DNA from: an uncultured Caldimonas sp.
GTDB lineage: Bacteria; Pseudomonadota; Gammaproteobacteria; Burkholderiales; Burkholderiaceae
Reading direction: 5' to 3'
Length of the DNA stretch: 41,084 nt
NCBI RefSeq assembly: GCF_946480305.1
Contig: NZ_CAMLJQ010000038.1
Location: forward strand, 1-41,084
The position numbers and the translations under genes are program-made. The notes beneath the pieces are model-generated. The model ran no database searches. It was given only the letters and a program-made list of their open reading frames with translations, and had not been told where the DNA came from. How positions within the stretch are numbered: the first letter of the stretch is position 1; each line of letters begins with the position of its first letter. Of the stretch, positions 38,098-41,084 are shown in pieces.

Positions 38098-39135
38098 ATG
38101 AACTTCTCTTTGATCCGATCCGGACTGGCTGCCGCGGCGCTGGTGGGCGTGGTCGGCGTTGCTCACGCTCAGGATGTGACCGGCGCTGGTGCTTCCTTCC
38201 CCGCTCCGGTGTATGCAAAGTGGGCTGACGCCTACAACAAGGCGACCGGTGCGCGCATCAATTACCAATCCGTCGGCTCCGGAGCCGGCATTCGCCAGAT
38301 CAAGGCCAAGACGGTGGACTTCGGTGCTTCCGACGCGCCCCTGAAAGACGAAGAACTGGCCAAGGACGGCCTCATTCAGTTCCCGACCGTTATCGGCGGC
38401 GTCGTGCCTGTGGTCAACATCAAGGGCATCGCCCCGGGCCAGATCAAGATGACCGGCCAGGTGCTGGGCGACATCTATCTGGGCAAGATCACCAAGTGGA
38501 CCGACCCGGCGATTGCCGCGCTGAACGCCGGCGTGCCGCTGCCGGACGCCACCATCGCTGTGGTGCGCCGCGCCGACGGCTCCGGCACCAGCTTTCTGTT
38601 CACCAACTACCTGTCCAAGGTCAATGCCGAGTGGAAGAGCAAGGTCGGCGAAGGCACGGCCGTGAACTGGCCGACCGGTGCGGGCGGCAAGGGCAATGAG
38701 GGTGTTTCCGCCTTCGTGCAGCGCCTGCCGAACTCGATCGGCTATGTCGAGTACGCGTACGCCAAGCAGAACAAGATGGCCCATGTCCAGTTGCGCAACA
38801 AGGATGGCAACTACGTCTCTCCGGACGAAGTCAACTTCAAGGCGGCGGCTGCCGGGGCGCAGTGGGACAAGAGCTTCTACCAGGTGCTGACCGAGCAGGC
38901 CGGCAAGGACGCGTGGCCGATCACCGGCGCTACCTTCATCCTGATGCACAAGGCCCAGGAGAAGCCGGCCCAGGCTGCCGCAGCGCTCAAGTTCTTTGAT
39001 TGGGCCTACAAGAGTGGCGACCAGATGGCATCGGATCTCGAGTACGTGCCGCTGCCGGACTCGGTGAAGAACCTGGTGCGCAAGCAGTGGGGTGTGATCA
39101 AGGACGCGACCGGCAAGAACGTCGCCTCCATGTAA
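38098..39135 (+). CDS. pstS: Phosphate ABC transporter substrate-binding protein
   Basis: This 345-residue periplasmic protein has a signal peptide cleaved near AHA-QDV (about residue 23). Phosphate-binding segments are visible: [50 protein letters not shown] and [16 protein letters not shown]. It captures inorganic phosphate at high affinity for PstC/PstA. The start is ATG 38098 with AAAGG nine bases upstream. ATG 38083 would add five residues. Expression should be PhoB-dependent through the box upstream. Confidence 0.96.
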   Translation: MNFSLIRSGLAAAALVGVVGVAHAQDVTGAGASFPAPVYAKWADAYNKATGARINYQSVGSGAGIRQIKAKTVDFGASDAPLKDEELAKDGLIQFPTVIGGVVPVVNIKGIAPGQIKMTGQVLGDIYLGKITKWTDPAIAALNAGVPLPDATIAVVRRADGSGTSFLFTNYLSKVNAEWKSKVGEGTAVNWPTGAGGKGNEGVSAFVQRLPNSIGYVEYAYAKQNKMAHVQLRNKDGNYVSPDEVNFKAAAAGAQWDKSFYQVLTEQAGKDAWPITGATFILMHKAQEKPAQAAAALKFFDWAYKSGDQMASDLEYVPLPDSVKNLVRKQWGVIKDATGKNVASM

Positions 39136-39170
39136 ATCAGGCTCCAGGACCGAGCGTCCGAGAAGTAGGC

Positions 39171-39192
39171 GCGGGGTGGCTTGCCACCCCGC
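39171..39192 (+). terminator. Intercistronic hairpin pstS-pstC
   Basis: GCGGGGTGGC and GCCACCCCGC form a near-perfect stem with a tiny loop and no T-tract. It may protect the 3' end of pstS mRNA or attenuate read-through so that the binding protein exceeds the permease. Confidence 0.55.
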
Positions 39193-39214
39193 CCTCACAT
39201 GAGAAGAGGGCATC

Positions 39215-40234
39215 GTGGCCGCTACACTCCCCGCATCCCAATACAAGCCCGAAAAGATGGAACGAACGGACCCGATGGGGGAGCCGCCAGTGGTGAGGCG
39301 CGCCTCGCCCTGGGCGGACACGCTTTTTTCTGCGCTTGCGCATGGCGCCGCCCTGCTGACGCTGGCCTTGCTGGCCGGCATCATCATTTCCCTCGTGATC
39401 GGTGCAGCACCGGCCATCGAGGAGTTCGGCTTCGGTTTTCTGTGGAGCACCGACTGGGACCCTGTGCAGGACAAGTACGGCGGCCTGGTGATGATCTACG
39501 GCACGCTGATGACATCCTTCATCGCGCTGCTGATCGCGGTGCCCGTGAGCTTCGGCATCGCGCTGTTCCTGACGGAACTGTCCCCCAAGTGGCTGCGACG
39601 CCCGCTGGGCGTGGCGATCGAGCTGCTCGCGGCGGTCCCGTCCATCGTCTACGGCATGTGGGGTCTGCTCGTGTTCGGGCCCATCCTTGCGACCTTCGTG
39701 CAGCAGCCGCTGCAGGCGGCCTTCGGCGACGTCCCCTATCTCGGCGCGCTGTTCTCGGGGCCGCCCGTGGGCATCGGGATACTCGCGGCGGGGATCATCC
39801 TCGCGATCATGATCATCCCCTTCATCGCCTCGGTGATGCGTGACGTGTTCGAGGTCACGCCGGCGATGCTGAAGGAGTCAGCCTACGGGCTGGGCTCGAC
39901 CACCTGGGAAGTGGTCTGGAAGGTGGTGCTGCCCTACACCAAGACCGGTGTCATCGGCGGGATCATGCTGGGCCTCGGCCGGGCCCTGGGCGAGACCATG
40001 GCGGTGACCTTCATCATCGGCAACATGAACCAGCTCAGCTCGTTGTCGCTGTTCGAGCCGGCCAACAGCATCACCTCGGCACTCGCCAACGAGTTTGCCG
40101 AAGCGGCCGAGGGTCTGCACCAGTCGTCGCTGATCTACCTGGGGCTGGTGCTGTTCTTCATCACCTTCGTCGTGCTCTCGCTGTCGAAGGTGCTGCTGAT
40201 GCAGCTGAAGAAGCGCGAAGGAGTGCGGACATGA
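39215..40234 (+). CDS. pstC: Phosphate ABC transporter permease PstC
   Basis: This 339-residue inner-membrane permease has six membrane segments. The permease EAA-type loop is [20 protein letters not shown] and then [12 protein letters not shown]. The N-terminal cytoplasmic stretch is about 35 residues. I start at GTG 39215 with AAGAGGG upstream; ATG 39257 would shorten it by 14 residues. Its stop overlaps the pstA start (ATGA). Confidence 0.95.
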   Translation: MAATLPASQYKPEKMERTDPMGEPPVVRRASPWADTLFSALAHGAALLTLALLAGIIISLVIGAAPAIEEFGFGFLWSTDWDPVQDKYGGLVMIYGTLMTSFIALLIAVPVSFGIALFLTELSPKWLRRPLGVAIELLAAVPSIVYGMWGLLVFGPILATFVQQPLQAAFGDVPYLGALFSGPPVGIGILAAGIILAIMIIPFIASVMRDVFEVTPAMLKESAYGLGSTTWEVVWKVVLPYTKTGVIGGIMLGLGRALGETMAVTFIIGNMNQLSSLSLFEPANSITSALANEFAEAAEGLHQSSLIYLGLVLFFITFVVLSLSKVLLMQLKKREGVRT

Positions 40235-41084
40235 ACCTGAGTACGCTCGACGCCGGCCGCCTGGCGATGCACCAGCGGCGCAAGCGGGTCAACGCAATCG
40301 CATTGACGCTGTCGCTTGTCGCGATGGCCTTCGGCGTGTTCTGGCTGCTGTGGATTCTTTTCGAAACCGTGCGGCTCGGTATCGGCGGTATGACCATGTC
40401 GCTGTTCACCGAGATGACGCCGCCACCGATGGCAGAAACCGGCGGCCTTGCCAATGCCATCTTCGGTTCGCTGATGATGGTGGCGCTGGCGACATTGATC
40501 GGCACGCCGATCGGCATCCTGGCCGGCGTCTACCTCGCCGAGTACGGCCAGCGCGGCTGGCTCGGCAGCGTCACGCGCTTCATCAACGACATCCTGTTGT
40601 CGGCGCCGTCGATCGTGATTGGCCTGTTCATCTATGCCGTGGTGGTAGCGCAGGTGAAGAGCTTCTCGGGCTGGGCCGGCGTGCTGGCGTTGGCGCTGAT
40701 CGTGATCCCCGTGGTGATCCGCACCACCGAGAACATGCTCTCACTGATTCCAAATGCCTTGCGCGAGGCGGCCTATGCGCTGGGCACCCCGAAGTGGAAG
40801 GTGATCTCTTCCATCACGCTGAAGGCTGCTCGCGCCGGTGTGGTGACCGGCGTGCTGCTGGCGCTGGCGCGCATTTCGGGTGAAACGGCACCGCTGCTGT
40901 TCACCGCGTTGTCGAACCAGTTCTGGACCGCCAGCCTGGGCGAGCCGATGGCCAGCCTGCCGGTGACCATCTTCAAGTTCGCGATGAGCCCGTACGAAAA
41001 CTGGCAGAAGCTGGCCTGGGCCGGCGTGTTCCTGATCACCATCGGCGTGCTGCTGCTCAACATCCTGGCGCGCGTGCTGTTCCG
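40231..41084 (+). CDS. pstA: Phosphate ABC transporter permease PstA (partial, runs off the window)
   Basis: 284 complete codons are present with no stop before the window ends, out of an expected total near 295-300. Membrane segments and the permease loop are clear ([72 protein letters not shown]). GAAGGAG precedes the ATG, which overlaps the pstC stop, so the two permease subunits are translationally coupled. pstB and phoU would be expected just beyond the window. Confidence 0.94.
   Translation, partial: MNLSTLDAGRLAMHQRRKRVNAIALTLSLVAMAFGVFWLLWILFETVRLGIGGMTMSLFTEMTPPPMAETGGLANAIFGSLMMVALATLIGTPIGILAGVYLAEYGQRGWLGSVTRFINDILLSAPSIVIGLFIYAVVVAQVKSFSGWAGVLALALIVIPVVIRTTENMLSLIPNALREAAYALGTPKWKVISSITLKAARAGVVTGVLLALARISGETAPLLFTALSNQFWTASLGEPMASLPVTIFKFAMSPYENWQKLAWAGVFLITIGVLLLNILARVLF

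Noticed and set aside
39171..39192. Full transcription terminator between pstS and pstC
   Set aside because: The stem is strong but has no T-tract, and pstC has no promoter of its own that I can see, so it is treated as an intercistronic hairpin.

Overview
The window is a dense, high-GC bacterial chromosome segment with short intergenic gaps. The gene orders surE-pcm-nlpD-rpoS, greA...yhbY/rlmE-ftsH-folP-glmM and pstS-pstC-pstA, together with the protein sequences, point to a betaproteobacterium of the order Burkholderiales, probably near the Rubrivivax/Leptothrix/Caldimonas group. The genus is inference. I see no tRNA, rRNA, CRISPR array or intact insertion sequence.

Layout. (1) 1-481: non-coding, built of large imperfect inverted repeats. 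(2) 482-11669: a type VI secretion accessory island. It runs vgrG, a small membrane protein, a DUF2169-pentapeptide fusion, a second pentapeptide protein, a DUF3540 protein and a DUF4150 PAAR-like tip, then FHA protein (TagH type), PP2C phosphatase and OmpA-like lipoprotein. The sheath, tube, baseplate and ATPase genes are not in the window, and no toxin or immunity gene is recognisable. (3) 11719-15963, minus strand: a multi-membrane-segment NarL-type sensor kinase, its LuxR-type response regulator and a zinc-free quinone-oxidoreductase-like protein. (4) 16049-21166: surE, pcm, nlpD, rpoS (stationary phase, repair, cell-wall division signalling), then rlmD. (5) 21243-24711: yccA, then an iron/heme-flavoured group (GlcG/HbpS-like protein, hemP, Fur-box-preceded bfd, an ICMT-like methyltransferase, bfr). 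(6) 25020-29974: carA-carB (carbamoyl phosphate for arginine and pyrimidines), a strong terminator, greA. (7) 29987-35985: a DUF4149 membrane protein, yhbY divergent from rlmE, then ftsH, folP, glmM. (8) 36064-41084: a periplasmic binding protein and a fasciclin lipoprotein on the minus strand, divergent from the phosphate transporter genes pstS-pstC-pstA. pstA runs off the end.

Regulatory signals read directly from the DNA: oppositely oriented PhoB-box arrays between the fasciclin gene and pstS, each followed at 10 bp by a -10-like hexamer; a Fur-box-like site before bfd; a sigma-32-like promoter before ftsH; a 20-bp divergent gap between yhbY and rlmE that appears to share one -10 element and to give leaderless mRNAs from both sides; and similar SD-less starts close to -10 elements at surE and rlmD. 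Intrinsic terminators are clear after rlmD/yccA, carB, ftsH and the fasciclin gene.

Most of the window is ordinary core genome. The parts that deserve attention are the toxin-less T6SS adaptor island, the inverted-repeat block at the left edge, the Pho-linked fasciclin lipoprotein and the yhbY/rlmE promoter.
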